Origin: Oscillospiraceae bacterium
GTDB lineage: Bacteria; Bacillota; Clostridia; Oscillospirales; CAG-272
Reading direction: 5' to 3'
Length of the DNA stretch: 64,000 nucleotides
NCBI GenBank assembly: GCA_015065455.1
Contig: SVQI01000003.1
Location: 81,463-145,462, forward strand
In this document: one piece after another, positions 38,104-45,596 of the stretch
Position numbering within the stretch: position 1 is the stretch's first letter
Layout of the letters: every line of letters starts with the position of its first letter
Notes under the pieces: model-generated
The model's input: only the letters and a program-made list of their open reading frames with translations
Told to the model about the DNA's origin: nothing
The model's database searches: none
Position numbers and translations under genes: made by a program

Positions 38104-40035
38104 ATGAAAGAAAAGTTTTATATCACAACAGCGATTGCATACGCATCCAGAAAGCCTCATATAGGCAACACTTACGAAGTAATTCTTACAGATGCTATTG
38201 CTCGCTACAAGAGACAGCAGGGGTATGATGTATTCTTTTTAACGGGTACAGACGAACACGGTCAGAAGATTGAAAACTGCGCAAATGAAGCAGGTGTAGC
38301 ACCTCAGGAATACGTTGACGGTGTTGCCGGTACGATCCGTAATATATGGGATCTTATGAATACAAGCTATGATAAGTTTATCAGAACGACTGACGACTAT
38401 CACGAGAAGGTCGTAAGCCATATTTTCAATAAACTTTATGAAAAGGGCGATATTTATAAGAATGAATACGAAGGCTGGTATTGTGTTCCTTGTGAATCAT
38501 TTTTCACAGAAACACAGGCAGTTGACGGCAAATGTCCTGACTGTGGAAGAGAGCTCAAGAAGACAAAGGAAGAGGCATACTTCTTTAGAATGAGCGCTTA
38601 TGCAGACAGACTTATGAAATATATAGACGAGCATCCCGAATTTATCGAACCCGAATCACGTAAGAAGGAAATGGTAAATAATTTCCTTAAGGCAGGTTTG
38701 CAGGATCTTTGTGTTTCAAGAACGTCGTTTAAATGGGGTGTTCCCGTTGAGTTTGACCCGAAGCACGTTATTTACGTTTGGATCGATGCTTTGTCAAACT
38801 ATATTACTGCACTTGGTTATGATGTTGATGAACAAGGCGAACTGTTCCAGAAGTATTGGCCTGCTGACGTTCATATAATTGGTAAGGATATTTTGAGATT
38901 CCATACTATTTACTGGCCTATTATGCTTATGGCACTCGACGTAGAATTACCTAAGAAGGTTTTTGGTCATCCTTGGCTCAATTTCGGAACAGACAAAATG
39001 AGTAAATCAAAGGGTAACGTTATTTACGCTGACGATTTGGTTGATATGTTCGGTGTAGATGCTGTGAGACATTATTGCTTAGCTGAAATGCCTTACGCGT
39101 CTGATGGAAGTATATCTTATGAAAATATAATTGCTCGTTACAACAGTGATCTTGCAAACAATCTTGGTAACCTTGTAAACAGAACGATTGCAATGACAAA
39201 GAAGTATTTTGGCGGTATCGTTCCTACTCCCGAATCAACTGAAGCTGATGTGGATATTGACCTTAAAAAATGTTGCAAAGATGCTGTAAATAAGGTGCGC
39301 GAGAATATGGACAGCTATCATATTGCTGATGCTTCTGACTGTGTATTTAATCTTCTTCGTCGCGCAAATAAATACATTGACGAAACTACTCCGTGGGTTT
39401 TGGCTAAGGACGAGGCTAACAAGCCAAGACTTGGTACGGTTATGTACAACTTGCTCGAAACTATCAGAATTGCGGCAGTTTTGCTCAATCCTTTCCTTAC
39501 CGAAACCAGCGAAAAAATATTTAAATTTATCAACACAGACGTTACCAATTACGAATCTGTATTATCGTTTGGAAATCTTGTGTCCGGTAACGAGGTTGGA
39601 GAAGCATCTGTTCTCTTTGAACGTATAGACGAAAAGAAACTTCTTGAAGAGATTGAAGCTAAGAAAAAGGCTTCAGAAGAAAAAGTTATTGAAAAACCCG
39701 AAGATGCAAACGTTTGTGAGATTGCTTTTGAAGACTTTATGAAGGTAGAACTTCGTTGTGCGGAGGTTATAGCTTGCGAACCTGTTCCGAAGGCTAAAAA
39801 GCTTCTTAAACTTCAGCTTGATTTGGGTTATGAAAAAAGACAGGTTGTTTCCGGAATTGCTAAGTTCTACAAACCCGAAGAACTTATCGGCAAGAAGGTT
39901 GCTTTGGTTGCTAACCTCAAGCCTGCTGTTCTCTGCGGTGTTGAAAGTAACGGTATGATTTTAGCATCGGGCGAAGAAGACGTAAAGGTTATATTCCTTG
40001 ACCCGACAACAGAAAACGGCGCAAGAATTAGATAA
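38104..40035 (+). CDS. metG: Methionyl-tRNA synthetase with C-terminal tRNA-binding domain
   Basis: 643 residues from the ATG at 38104 (AAAGG 9 bases upstream). HIGH motif as HIGN at 19-22, KMSKS at 298-302, zinc knuckle CVPC...CPDC, anticodon helices, then after a Lys/Glu linker an EMAP/Arc1p-like tRNA-binding domain (about 540-643). Followed 18 bases later by tatD, as in Bacillus. Confidence 0.97.
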   Translation: MKEKFYITTAIAYASRKPHIGNTYEVILTDAIARYKRQQGYDVFFLTGTDEHGQKIENCANEAGVAPQEYVDGVAGTIRNIWDLMNTSYDKFIRTTDDYHEKVVSHIFNKLYEKGDIYKNEYEGWYCVPCESFFTETQAVDGKCPDCGRELKKTKEEAYFFRMSAYADRLMKYIDEHPEFIEPESRKKEMVNNFLKAGLQDLCVSRTSFKWGVPVEFDPKHVIYVWIDALSNYITALGYDVDEQGELFQKYWPADVHIIGKDILRFHTIYWPIMLMALDVELPKKVFGHPWLNFGTDKMSKSKGNVIYADDLVDMFGVDAVRHYCLAEMPYASDGSISYENIIARYNSDLANNLGNLVNRTIAMTKKYFGGIVPTPESTEADVDIDLKKCCKDAVNKVRENMDSYHIADASDCVFNLLRRANKYIDETTPWVLAKDEANKPRLGTVMYNLLETIRIAAVLLNPFLTETSEKIFKFINTDVTNYESVLSFGNLVSGNEVGEASVLFERIDEKKLLEEIEAKKKASEEKVIEKPEDANVCEIAFEDFMKVELRCAEVIACEPVPKAKKLLKLQLDLGYEKRQVVSGIAKFYKPEELIGKKVALVANLKPAVLCGVESNGMILASGEEDVKVIFLDPTTENGARIR

Positions 40036-40053
40036 AATTTACGGTAATATATA

Positions 40054-40836
40054 ATGGAACAAATTATTTTTGATGCTCACGCTCATTATAATGATGAATT
40101 ATATTCGGATGCTGAGCGTAATGAAGTAATTGAATACGTATTTGAAAACGGCGTTAAGTTTATTCTTAACGCCGGTACAAATATTCAGACATCAAAAGAG
40201 AGTATAGAGTTAGCAGAGAAATATAACGGTATTTATGCGGGTGTTGGGTTTTATCCTCACGACTGTATAAATATTACCGATGAGAAATATGCATTGAATA
40301 TTCTCGACGAGATCACTAAACATCCAAAGGTTGTTTCTATAGCGGAAATCGGACTTGATTATCATTACGATGATACACCAAGGGATATACAGAAGAAATG
40401 GTTTGAGCTTCAGCTTGATTTGTCTGAACAAAAGAATATGCCCGTGTGTATACATGATAGAGAAGCGCACGGTGATGTTTTAGAAATTTTGAAAAGACAC
40501 AAGAATGCAAAAGGAATGCTTCATAGCTTTAGCGGAAGCAGGGAAACTGCAGAAGAATTGTTAAAGCTCGGTTGGTATATATCTATATCAGGCGTTGTAA
40601 CGTTCAAAAATGCTGTAAAGCTTATCGAGGTGGTAGAAACCCTTCCTCTTGATAAAATGTTGATAGAAACCGATACACCATATCTCTCTCCAGTGCCAAA
40701 CAGAGGCAAGAGAAATAATTCTGCAAATTTGGTTTATACAGCGCAAAAAATTGCAGAAATAAAGAATATGTCAGTCGAAGACGTCTGTAATATTACAAGA
40801 CAAAATGCGTGCAGACTATTTAGAATAAACGAATAA
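40054..40836 (+). CDS. tatD: TatD-family metal-dependent deoxyribonuclease
   Basis: 260 residues. Metal ligands DAHAH (7-11), EIGLDYH, CIHDREA, HSFSG and ETDTPYLSP. Family members act as 3'-5' exonucleases and in D-aminoacyl/DNA quality control. Last gene of the plus-strand block, with a terminator directly behind. Confidence 0.93.
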   Translation: MEQIIFDAHAHYNDELYSDAERNEVIEYVFENGVKFILNAGTNIQTSKESIELAEKYNGIYAGVGFYPHDCINITDEKYALNILDEITKHPKVVSIAEIGLDYHYDDTPRDIQKKWFELQLDLSEQKNMPVCIHDREAHGDVLEILKRHKNAKGMLHSFSGSRETAEELLKLGWYISISGVVTFKNAVKLIEVVETLPLDKMLIETDTPYLSPVPNRGKRNNSANLVYTAQKIAEIKNMSVEDVCNITRQNACRLFRINE

Positions 40837-40839
40837 CAG

Positions 40840-40876
40840 AAAAACCACTTCATTAATCGAAGTGGTTTTGGTTTTA
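40840..40876. terminator. Terminator between tatD and the convergent small gene
   Basis: AAAACCACTTC / GAAGTGGTTTT with a 7-base loop; T-rich on the plus side and A-rich before it, so probably bidirectional. Confidence 0.85.
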
Positions 40877-40894
40877 TATAGAGAATACAATTGT

Positions 40895-41293
40895 TTATGG
40901 ATTATATTTTAAGACTACGTCATAATCACTCATTTCTTCCGCTGTAAGTGTTATGATAACTTCATTATCTTTCCATGATACATCTTTTACATTACGTTCT
41001 GTTGTTTGTTTTCCGTCGTTTGCAATTCGTGTTTCTATTCTGTCAATTTTTTTACCTTTGCTGTTTTTTAGGGTCAGTTGAACGGTTGTAGAACCAAAAG
41101 GCCAGTCAGGATCTCCAATTTGTTCGAAAACAACAACGTAATGAGTATCAGGGTTTGTATATGTAGAAATTTCTTTTCGGTTAAAAACATCAAACGTCCC
41201 TCTTAAGCTTAATAAGAAAAACCCAAGCCATAAAAGGTATAGCGCAACTAAAGAAGCAATTATTATAGCTATTATTTTTATTGTCTTTTTCAT
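40895..41293 (-). CDS. Membrane-anchored small protein of unknown function
   Basis: 132 residues, not recognised. One N-terminal helix (about 6-28), then a beta-rich extracytoplasmic domain (HYVVVFEQIGDPDWPFG, TVQLTLKNSKGKK, VIITLTAEEMSDYDVVLKY). The ATG has AAAGGAT 12 bases upstream and the promoter is near consensus, so it is likely expressed. Monocistronic. Confidence 0.75.
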   Translation of the reverse strand: MKKTIKIIAIIIASLVALYLLWLGFFLLSLRGTFDVFNRKEISTYTNPDTHYVVVFEQIGDPDWPFGSTTVQLTLKNSKGKKIDRIETRIANDGKQTTERNVKDVSWKDNEVIITLTAEEMSDYDVVLKYNP

Positions 41294-41318
41294 ACAACCA
41301 CTATCCTTTCTTGATTTT

Positions 41319-41347
41319 ATTATATCACGAAATAATTAATTTTTCAA
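41319..41347 (-). promoter_or_regulatory. Promoter of the 132-residue protein gene
   Basis: Minus strand TTGAAA (41342-41347), 17 bases, TATAAT (41319-41324), TGA extension before the -10. Confidence 0.78.
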
Positions 41348-41366
41348 TAAGTTATACTTTGTTAAT

Positions 41367-41403
41367 GAAAAGAAAAATCCCACGCTTACCGCGCAGGATT
41401 TTT
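41367..41403 (-). terminator. Terminator downstream of the sigma-factor gene
   Basis: Minus strand AAAAATCC / GGATTTTT arms, continued by an inner CGC/GCG stem (about 13 pairs with two wobbles, loop GGTAA), tail CTTTTC. It closes a 3' region of about 170 bases below the sigma gene. Confidence 0.7.
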
Positions 41404-41540
41404 GTGACGTGTGTCCGATTTAGATGCGCACAGATTTTGCAGAGGGTAGACTAACCCCTTGGCGATGATGGGAGTTAAAAGGTTCCGCGTTCTACCGGAC
41501 TTTTAACACCATGCTTGCAAACGAGTCCTTTGTACATGGA
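41404..41540 (-). ncRNA. Candidate structured 3' RNA below the sigma-factor gene
   Basis: Between the sigma stop and its terminator three local hairpins follow one another on the minus strand: CCATG...CATGG enclosing CAAA/TTTG (41509-41539), GTTAAAAGTCC...GGA-CTTTTAAC (41474-41507), and GGGT...ACCC (41444-41457). No ORF longer than 20 codons is present. It could be a functional RNA, a structured 3' UTR or decayed coding sequence; no family recognised. Confidence 0.4.
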
Positions 41541-41544
41541 TATT

Positions 41545-43170
41545 TTAATTTTCTACGCTCATCCAACAGCCTTCTGCACCAATTCCGTCCTGGGGCGGTG
41601 TCAATACGCCTTTTTCAATGAGGCATTCAACAACTGCGTCAAGAATCGGCATACTCGCAAGATTATTCGCCAATCTCCATTCTCCAAGGAGATAATCAGG
41701 AACAGATTTCTTAATCAGCGTTGCAACTTTCTCAGCAACGATTTCCGCATCCGCATTAAAATGTCCGTTTTGCAAAGCGTTGCTTATATCAAAAAGTCTG
41801 TTTCTATCGGAAAGAGAGCTTACAAGAATCTTGGTGTAAAGCATATCTCCGTCACGGTACAAATAACCACACTCAATGGCTTTTGCTGCGTGCTCTTTTT
41901 CCGTTTCTGACAACGAGGTAATATTAAGGCCTTCAATCGCACGAAGTGCAAGTTGAATCTTAGGCTCTTTAGAAACGTTTAGACCGCAATTAAAGTGTTT
42001 CTTAATACGTGTGATATAGATATTATCAAGATGAACGTTAGAGAAGCCACACACATTTTGGGCATCAACACCATCCCATCCGCCACCGTAATACTTACCG
42101 TTGTCCACATATCCAAACACACTAAACGGACGATCCGTTTTTTCAACATCAGCAAAATGATTTTTCTCTAATGCACATTGAACGCAGTACGAAAAGGCAT
42201 CTGCAATATTGAATACCTGCTGCCAAAGGATAAGATTCATGTCAACTTTCTTGTTCAGATACGGGAAAGCAAGATATTCGGCTTTATGTTCCTCAATATA
42301 GTTTGATATGGTTTCGCAGATCTTTGGTAACTGCTCTGTATAAATTGCATTTGCTTTTTCGAATACATCCTTGTCAAGCAAAATGAAATTAAGCGCATAT
42401 TTGCCGTTATCCAAGCGGCGAAGAAAACCATACTTTCCGTTTTCACCTTTACGGAGGATTTCAAGTTCTTCTTCAACATATACGGTAGGAACATTTAGTT
42501 CCTCTGCGATTTCAGAAGCACTCATCGGTTTCTTGTGGCAAAGCCATACGATGTGATTTGAAAACATTCTCGTGCATACATTACGCGGATCTCCCCATGC
42601 AGGGCTGCCGGTTCCCCAAATCACGTAATCAATTTTATCAAGCGCCACGGGCTTATTATAAGTTTCTCCCATTTCTTCTACCTCGCTTTTGATCTTTTGT
42701 CTTGCCGAAAATAGTCTCTGACGAACAGCACCTTCACTTGTTCCTTGTGCATTAGCTATCTGAGCCGTGGAAAGACCGTCTATGTAGAACATAATCATTA
42801 CTTCTCGATATGCTTTTGTTAAGAAAGCCATTCTGCGATATACAGATCTTAAAAGCTCGGTCGTATCATCCGAATAGTCTTCTTCTGCAATTTGGAGCAA
42901 GATTTCTTCGGAATCACCCTCATATATAGTCTCTGTGCGCTTTCTGCGATTGTTTGAAAAGTCAGCATAGACGTTACGTGCAACTCTCCAAATAAATGGA
43001 TAAATACTTTCTATCTCTCCGTCACTATTTGCAGCTTTTACGAGAGCGTAAACAATATCTGAGCAAAGCTCCTCTGCTTCGTAGCTATCATTTGTTCTTG
43101 CATAACAAAAACCAAATAGCTTGTCAAGCAAGTCGTCATCAAAAAATTTCAGCAAGTCTCTTTTTTTCAT
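41545..43170 (-). CDS. ECF-like sigma-70 factor with large C-terminal extension
   Basis: 541 residues from the ATG at 43170 (GGAG 6 bases upstream; a GTG at 43203 lacks an SD). Residues about 12-75 form sigma region 2 (YPFIWRVARNVYADFSNNRR) and 115-160 region 4 (TKAYREVMIMFYIDGLSTAQIA and EGAVRQRLF). ECF factors end near 180, but here some 370 more residues follow, starting with a winged-helix-like segment (about 205-262, SASEIAEELNVPTVYVEEELEIL) and then a helical region with aromatic/Cys-rich parts. No anti-sigma gene is adjacent. The extension probably senses a signal in cis; target genes unknown. Confidence 0.82.
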   Translation of the reverse strand: MKKRDLLKFFDDDLLDKLFGFCYARTNDSYEAEELCSDIVYALVKAANSDGEIESIYPFIWRVARNVYADFSNNRRKRTETIYEGDSEEILLQIAEEDYSDDTTELLRSVYRRMAFLTKAYREVMIMFYIDGLSTAQIANAQGTSEGAVRQRLFSARQKIKSEVEEMGETYNKPVALDKIDYVIWGTGSPAWGDPRNVCTRMFSNHIVWLCHKKPMSASEIAEELNVPTVYVEEELEILRKGENGKYGFLRRLDNGKYALNFILLDKDVFEKANAIYTEQLPKICETISNYIEEHKAEYLAFPYLNKKVDMNLILWQQVFNIADAFSYCVQCALEKNHFADVEKTDRPFSVFGYVDNGKYYGGGWDGVDAQNVCGFSNVHLDNIYITRIKKHFNCGLNVSKEPKIQLALRAIEGLNITSLSETEKEHAAKAIECGYLYRDGDMLYTKILVSSLSDRNRLFDISNALQNGHFNADAEIVAEKVATLIKKSVPDYLLGEWRLANNLASMPILDAVVECLIEKGVLTPPQDGIGAEGCWMSVEN

Positions 43171-43287
43171 TTGTTTCTCCAAGCGATTGATCAATGCTTT
43201 CACTTATATAGTCCGCGCGTTTATAGAAATATTAGGTGGATTTTAGAATATTATATCATAAATTTTGAATTAGTCTCTGTGGTAGTA

Positions 43288-43386
43288 CAAATCTGTCCAC
43301 GGATTTGATGTTGCGAGGAATCTATATGAAAAAATGCATTTCGCCGGTTCAAATCTGTCTACAGACCCGAAATGTCTGAAATGCAT
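43288..43386. repeat. Nested inverted repeat with a direct repeat upstream of the sigma gene
   Basis: ATGCATTTC (43334-43342) and GAAATGCAT (43378-43386) enclose TCTGT-CT-ACAGA (43354-43365). CAAATCTGTC-AC-GA occurs twice in direct orientation (near 43288 and 43351). It lies between the sigma gene and the hairpin array. Confidence 0.5.
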
Positions 43387-43420
43387 CTACATAATTTTGA
43401 AAAGCTTCAGAGTCGAGAAA

Positions 43421-43586
43421 CGAAGCATTCGCTTCGCGAATATGAAGCGCAAGCCTTGCGGCTTGTATGAAGCAGCGGCGTTGCCGCCAAGAAGCGAAGC
43501 GCGCGGTAACCTCTCCGTGTGCCGAAGGCACGCTTAATAGGGCCAAGCACTGCTTCATTTTTCATGCGCGTCAGCGCGCTTCATTG
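43421..43586. repeat. Array of short hairpins spaced by GAAGC motifs
   Basis: GC-rich stretch unlike the surrounding sequence. Hairpins: ATTCGC-TTC-GCGAAT (43427-43441), GCAAGCC-TTGC-GGCTTGT (43449-43466), GCGGC-GTT-GCCGC (43475-43487), GTGTGCC-GAA-GGCACGC (43517-43533), GCGCG-TCAG-CGCGC (43566-43579). In the left part each is preceded by (A)TGAAGC (43442, 43467); in the right part the spacer is inverted, GCTTCAT (43552, 43578). Short reading frames here are low-complexity by-products. Confidence 0.7.
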
Positions 43587-43614
43587 AAAAAAGCACGCGT
43601 AAGCGTGCTTTTTT
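43587..43614. terminator. Terminator of tRNA-Gln (symmetrical)
   Basis: AAAAAAGCACGC - GTAA - GCGTGCTTTTTT: a perfect 12-base stem with T6 on either strand, one base from the tRNA 3' end. It also closes the GAAGC hairpin array. Confidence 0.88.
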
Positions 43615-43615
43615 C

Positions 43616-43691
43616 TGGCTGGGAGGGCTGGATTCGAACCAGCGCAATGCCAGAGTCAAAGTCTGGTGCCTTACCGCTTGGCTACATCCCA
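43616..43691 (-). tRNA. tRNA-Gln (anticodon TTG)
   Basis: Folds as a cloverleaf on the minus strand: acceptor TGGGATG/CCTCCCA, D arm GCC...GGC, anticodon arm CCAGA-CTTTGAC-TCTGG, T arm GCTGG-TTCGAAT-CCAGC, discriminator G and encoded CCA. Two oddities: pair 6-67 of the acceptor is U-C, and the variable region has 6 bases rather than 5. Probably functional but slightly degenerate. No further tRNA nearby. Confidence 0.9.
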
Positions 43692-43787
43692 ACATTACCA
43701 ATGCATTATATCATAATTAGTTAGTAATGTCAATAAATATTGAGTAAAATTATTGCTGTATATACTGATAAATAGCCTTGATTTATA

Positions 43788-44258
43788 TTATATCATAGAC
43801 TTACAAACGTCTATCCATTCAATATAATTTGAGTATATCTCAAGCTCGTTTATAGAAAGCTCTATTGCAGAATTTGAACTGCCGCAAGCAGGGAAGACTG
43901 TTTCAAATCTTTTTAAGGACTCATCAAGGTAAACATTAACTCCGTCTTTAACTGCAAAGGGGCATACACCGCCAACTTTGTGTCCTATCATTTCTTCTAC
44001 TTCGTCAAAGGACAACATCTTAGCCTTCGTGTGAAAGAATGCTTTATATTTAGCGTTATCTATTTTTACGTCACCCGCAGTAACAATAATTATCGCTTTA
44101 TCGTCTATCTTAAAAGACATACTTTTTGCGATTCGACATTCTTCCGTGTTTAAAGCCTTTGCGGCAAGTTCGACTGTTGCACTTGATATATCAAATTCCT
44201 GAATTCTATTTTCGATTCCTTTTTCTCTAAAATATAATCTTACGTTTTCTATTGACAT
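43788..44258 (-). CDS. YbaK/EbsC-family aminoacyl-tRNA deacylase
   Basis: 156 residues from the ATG at 44258 (GGAG 9 bases upstream; a GTG at 44276 overlaps that SD). Single-domain YbaK/ProX-like fold that hydrolyses mischarged tRNAs such as Cys- or Ala-tRNA-Pro. Conserved KSMSFKI (lysine), GGVCPFAVK and CGSSNSAIELS near the C-terminus. The exact substrate subclass cannot be fixed by eye. Confidence 0.85.
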   Translation of the reverse strand: MSIENVRLYFREKGIENRIQEFDISSATVELAAKALNTEECRIAKSMSFKIDDKAIIIVTAGDVKIDNAKYKAFFHTKAKMLSFDEVEEMIGHKVGGVCPFAVKDGVNVYLDESLKRFETVFPACGSSNSAIELSINELEIYSNYIEWIDVCKSMI

Positions 44259-44291
44259 TTTATTACTCCATTCCACAAATATTGCTGATTA

Positions 44292-44320
44292 ATTATATAC
44301 AAAATATACAAAAAAATCAA
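44292..44320 (-). promoter_or_regulatory. Promoter of the YbaK-family gene
   Basis: Minus strand TTGATT (44315-44320), 17 bases, TATAAT (44292-44297). Confidence 0.75.
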
Positions 44321-44364
44321 GTGTATTTGTATATCTAAAAGTGAGGGCATTAATAGTTGTTGTA

Positions 44365-44393
44365 TTGACACTTATATTCAAAAATGTTATAAT
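44365..44393 (+). promoter_or_regulatory. Consensus promoter of the D,D-carboxypeptidase gene
   Basis: TTGACA, 17 bases, TGT-TATAAT: perfect boxes plus extended -10. Confidence 0.88.
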
Positions 44394-44436
44394 ATTTAAG
44401 TAATCTTATCTTGAAAAAGAACGAGGATTTAAAAAA

Positions 44437-45483
44437 ATGCAGAACAATAATAATGCTCGTTATGAGCAATATAGAAAAGAAATGAATAGAAAAAAAGCTA
44501 AAAAAACTGCAAGAAATCGCCTTATAATCTTGCAAGTTGTTGTTTTTCTTTTGATATTTGGCGCGATTTCTGCTTTGATTTTTATTCCCGGCAATAGTTC
44601 GTTGGCTGATATTACGGGTATATATCCGTCATCTCTTGAATCTGAGAAGATAGTACCCGCTACTGCTGTTATTGATAATTCACCATTGGTGAAAGAAATA
44701 TCATCTGAAGTTTACAGTTCAAATGCAATCCTTGTATATTTGAGTTCGGGAGAAGTGATAGCAGCTAAGAGCCCTGATGAAAAAATATATCCTGCATCAT
44801 TGACAAAGATTCTGACAGCAATTGTGGTTCTTGAACACTTTGAAGATGTCAATGTTATGCTTGAGGTACCCGCCGATATTTATGCATATCTGATTCAGGA
44901 AAATGCCTCTTGCGCAGGTTTTGTAGCTAATGAAAAAGTTAAAGTAATTGATCTTTTGTACGGAGTTATGCTTCCGTCGGGTGCTGATGCTTGTCTTACA
45001 TTGGTAAGAGCTGTTGCGGGAAATGAACAAGCATTTGCGAAAAAAATGACTGATAAAGCTCATCAGATAGGAGCGGTAAACACCAATTTTACAAACAGTA
45101 CGGGTCTGCATGATGATAATCACTATACGACTGTACGTGATATGTCAATTATATTAAAATATGCTTTAGAAAATGAGACATTCAGAACACTTTTCACTAC
45201 GGAATCATATACAACACCCGCTACAAATAAACATAAATACGGTCTTACTTTCAGCAATACCACGTTTAATGCATTTAAGCGCGGCGGTTTGACAAACAAT
45301 TATGTTAAAGGCGGCAAAACAGGATTTACCGGAGAGGCAAGACTTTGTTTAGCTACGCTTGGAGAAAAGAACGGCAAGGAATATATATTAGTAACAGTGG
45401 GGGCAGGTTCCGGTTCTTCAAACAAAGGTGTTCAACACGCCCAAGATGCAAATTATATTTATCAGAACTATACGTTATCATAA
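44437..45483 (+). CDS. D-alanyl-D-alanine carboxypeptidase with altered SxN motif
   Basis: 348-residue peptidase S11. Basic cytoplasmic N-terminus (1-27), one signal-anchor helix (28-50), then the catalytic domain: SxxK at S121-K124 (PASLTK), KTG at 294-296 (GGKTGFTG). The second motif reads SGA (181-183, PSGADAC) where SGN is usual, so substrate handling may differ from the paralogue at 7261-8187. GAACGAGGA upstream of the ATG. Monocistronic with its own promoter and terminator. Confidence 0.9.
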   Translation: MQNNNNARYEQYRKEMNRKKAKKTARNRLIILQVVVFLLIFGAISALIFIPGNSSLADITGIYPSSLESEKIVPATAVIDNSPLVKEISSEVYSSNAILVYLSSGEVIAAKSPDEKIYPASLTKILTAIVVLEHFEDVNVMLEVPADIYAYLIQENASCAGFVANEKVKVIDLLYGVMLPSGADACLTLVRAVAGNEQAFAKKMTDKAHQIGAVNTNFTNSTGLHDDNHYTTVRDMSIILKYALENETFRTLFTTESYTTPATNKHKYGLTFSNTTFNAFKRGGLTNNYVKGGKTGFTGEARLCLATLGEKNGKEYILVTVGAGSGSSNKGVQHAQDANYIYQNYTLS

Positions 45484-45516
45484 AAGTCGAATGGTAAAAG
45501 CTATTCGGCTTTTTTA
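45482..45516 (+). terminator. Terminator of the second D,D-carboxypeptidase gene
   Basis: AAAGTCGAAT / ATTCGGCTTT stem (one wobble) followed by a T-run. Confidence 0.75.
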
Positions 45517-45535
45517 TGTATTTTTAATGTACCTA

Positions 45536-45564
45536 TTGAATTTTTCTGCATAATATTGTATTAT
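45536..45564 (+). promoter_or_regulatory. Promoter of cysK
   Basis: TTGAAT (45536-45541), 17 bases, TATTAT (45559-45564). Confidence 0.7.
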
Positions 45565-45596
45565 ATAAGGGAATTATCATTTGAAAGAGGAACAAA

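Noticed and set aside
41475-41537. 20-codon ORF (begins MYKGLVCKHG) after the sigma gene
   Set aside because: No SD, and its sequence is fully involved in the two hairpins of the 3' region; treated as non-coding.
43616-43691. tRNA-Gln as integration site of a mobile island
   Set aside because: I found no second copy of the tRNA 3' end as a direct repeat, and no integrase next to it. The tyrosine recombinase at 59 kb looks like a Xer protein.
43334-43724. Several reading frames of 60-85 codons through the hairpin array and tRNA
   Set aside because: They read straight through palindromic DNA and a tRNA on both strands, with Arg/Ala/Ser-rich low-complexity products and no credible SD.
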